This document shows, piece after piece, positions 5,447 to 6,385 of a DNA stretch of 6,385 nucleotides. Origin of the DNA: an uncultured Ruminococcus sp. Lineage in GTDB: Bacteria; Bacillota; Clostridia; Oscillospirales; Acutalibacteraceae. Location: assembly GCA_902783065.1 (NCBI GenBank), contig CACZPV010000042.1, positions 1 to 6,385 on the forward strand. The letters are read 5' to 3'. The notes below the pieces were generated by a model. The model was not told the origin of the DNA and made no database searches. It saw nothing but the letters and a program-made list of their open reading frames with translations. Every line of letters begins with the position of its first letter. Position 1 is the stretch's first letter. The position numbers and the translations under genes are program-made.

Positions 5447-6385
5447 GAGTAGAAATGCCGATTTTAAGATTGTTAACAATAATATCTGCATCTTCCTCGC
5501 TGTTTTCGTCAGAAAAGCTTATTCTCAAAGCAGAATCGGCTCTTTTATCACCATATTTCATAGCTTCAAGCACATGACTTGCCCTGCCTTTGGAGCAGGC
5601 AGAACCACTGGATACAAAAATATTTTTTTCAGCAAGAAAATGAAGCAGCGTTTCCGAGCGAAAACCGGGCAGAGAGAAGTTCAGAATATACGGCAGACAG
5701 TTTTCATCGGAGTTAAAAACAATTCCGTCAAGTTCTGACAATTTCTGACGAAAATAAGAATTAAGCTGACGGATTTTTTTAAATTCGTCCTTATTATATA
5801 TTTCAACAGCTTTTCCCATAGCGGCGATCAGCGGAGCGGCTTCAGTTCCGGGCCGAAGCTTTTTTTCCTGCATACCGCCGTAATGCAGCGGCAGGATTCT
5901 TGCGCCTTTACGAATGTACAGAACACCTACGCCTTTTGGTGCATGAATCTTATGTCCGCTGACTGTCAGCAGGTCGATTCCGAGTTTTTTGGGAGCAACA
6001 GGCATTTTCATGTATGCCTGTACAGCGTCTACGTGAAACAGAGCAGGAGAGCCTGCTGCTGCAATGGCACGGTATACACATTCAATCGGCTGTATGGATC
6101 CAAGCTCGTTATTGACAGCCATTATGCTGACAAGAATGGTATCTTTGCTGACAGCTTTTCTGATATGTTCCGGACGGATGCATCCGTTTTCATCAGGAGA
6201 AAGGTAGATTACCTCAAAGCCTTCTTTTTCCAGCTTCTGCATTGTTTCCAGAACAGAGGAATGTTCAATAGCAGTAGTAACAATACGGCTGCCTCGTCTT
6301 TTCAGTGCTTTGACGGCGCCGAATACAGCAGTATTATTTCCCTCTGTTCCGCCTGAGGTGAAATATATTTCTTCCGGACGGGCTG
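5433..6385 (-). CDS. Cysteine desulfurase (class V aminotransferase family), 5' end outside the window
   Basis: This PLP enzyme converts cysteine to alanine and holds the sulfur as a persulfide for transfer to ThiI or to Fe-S cluster assembly. The frame is open to the window edge, with the first full codon at 6383. It gives 316 visible residues, so about 60-70 N-terminal residues are missing. Visible motifs, numbered from the first visible residue, are GGTEGNN (11-17), EHSSV with the cofactor-stacking His41, NNELG (91-95), HVDAVQ (117-122), SGHKIHAP with the PLP lysine Lys145, LRPGTE (176-181), and SSGSACSKG (258-266) with the catalytic Cys263. It fits the NifS/IscS group I branch, by its ASG/SSGSAC loop. 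The usual GGGQE is YGGMQE here. Its place directly before thiI suggests a dedicated donor for tRNA thiolation, like NifZ of Bacillus subtilis, rather than the general Fe-S enzyme. The internal ATG at 6242 is not the start, because the conserved motifs continue upstream of it. Confidence 0.95.
   Translation of the reverse strand, partial: ARPEEIYFTSGGTEGNNTAVFGAVKALKRRGSRIVTTAIEHSSVLETMQKLEKEGFEVIYLSPDENGCIRPEHIRKAVSKDTILVSIMAVNNELGSIQPIECVYRAIAAAGSPALFHVDAVQAYMKMPVAPKKLGIDLLTVSGHKIHAPKGVGVLYIRKGARILPLHYGGMQEKKLRPGTEAAPLIAAMGKAVEIYNKDEFKKIRQLNSYFRQKLSELDGIVFNSDENCLPYILNFSLPGFRSETLLHFLAEKNIFVSSGSACSKGRASHVLEAMKYGDKRADSALRISFSDENSEEDADIIVNNLKIGISTLARR

Noticed and set aside
5262..5738. A 158-codon plus-strand frame spanning the desulfurase-thiI junction
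   Set aside because: It is antisense to two well-identified genes and shows no motif or ribosome site.

Overview
The window suggests a low-GC Gram-positive anaerobe of the Clostridia, most like the Ruminococcus/Oscillospiraceae group. This rests on the AT-rich intergenic DNA, strong GGAG-type ribosome binding sites, a thiI without a rhodanese domain beside a cysteine desulfurase, and a class B sortase. The genus is an inference from protein style, not from a marker gene.

Layout: positions 1-278 hold no confident gene. They carry a possible promoter and a compact, structured stretch ending in a strong intrinsic-terminator hairpin (185-230). A small plus-strand gene of unknown function follows (279-686, GTG start). 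A bidirectional terminator (795-830) separates it from a minus-strand gene row that fills the rest. Read in the direction of transcription, from high to low coordinates, that row is: cysteine desulfurase (5' end beyond the window), thiI, a large membrane-anchored class B sortase with unusual extra domains, and a small C-terminally anchored membrane protein. Gaps between these genes are 58 to 66 bases, and the only clear terminator on this strand lies after the last gene, so one transcript is plausible. A candidate extra promoter sits just ahead of thiI, and a large hairpin without a U-tract lies between the last two genes.

The desulfurase and ThiI form a well-known sulfur relay: the desulfurase takes sulfur from cysteine and ThiI uses it to make 4-thiouridine in tRNA (and in some bacteria to make the thiamine thiazole). 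The two downstream genes are the unusual part. The sortase has a cytosolic N-terminal domain, one membrane helix, an intact extracellular sortase B domain (His361, Cys460, Arg468), then about 390 further extracellular residues with three helical repeats, an Ala/Glu/Arg/Ser-rich coiled coil and an acidic tail. The small neighbour has a cytosolic domain that resembles the sortase N-terminus (both start MNxE, and both have two hydrophobic strands in the same places) followed by a single C-terminal membrane helix. Both cytosolic domains look like degenerate relatives of the CinA/MoaB molybdopterin-binding fold. My reading is that the two proteins form a membrane pair that couples an intracellular domain to a surface sortase. 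That is inference and rests on hand alignment.
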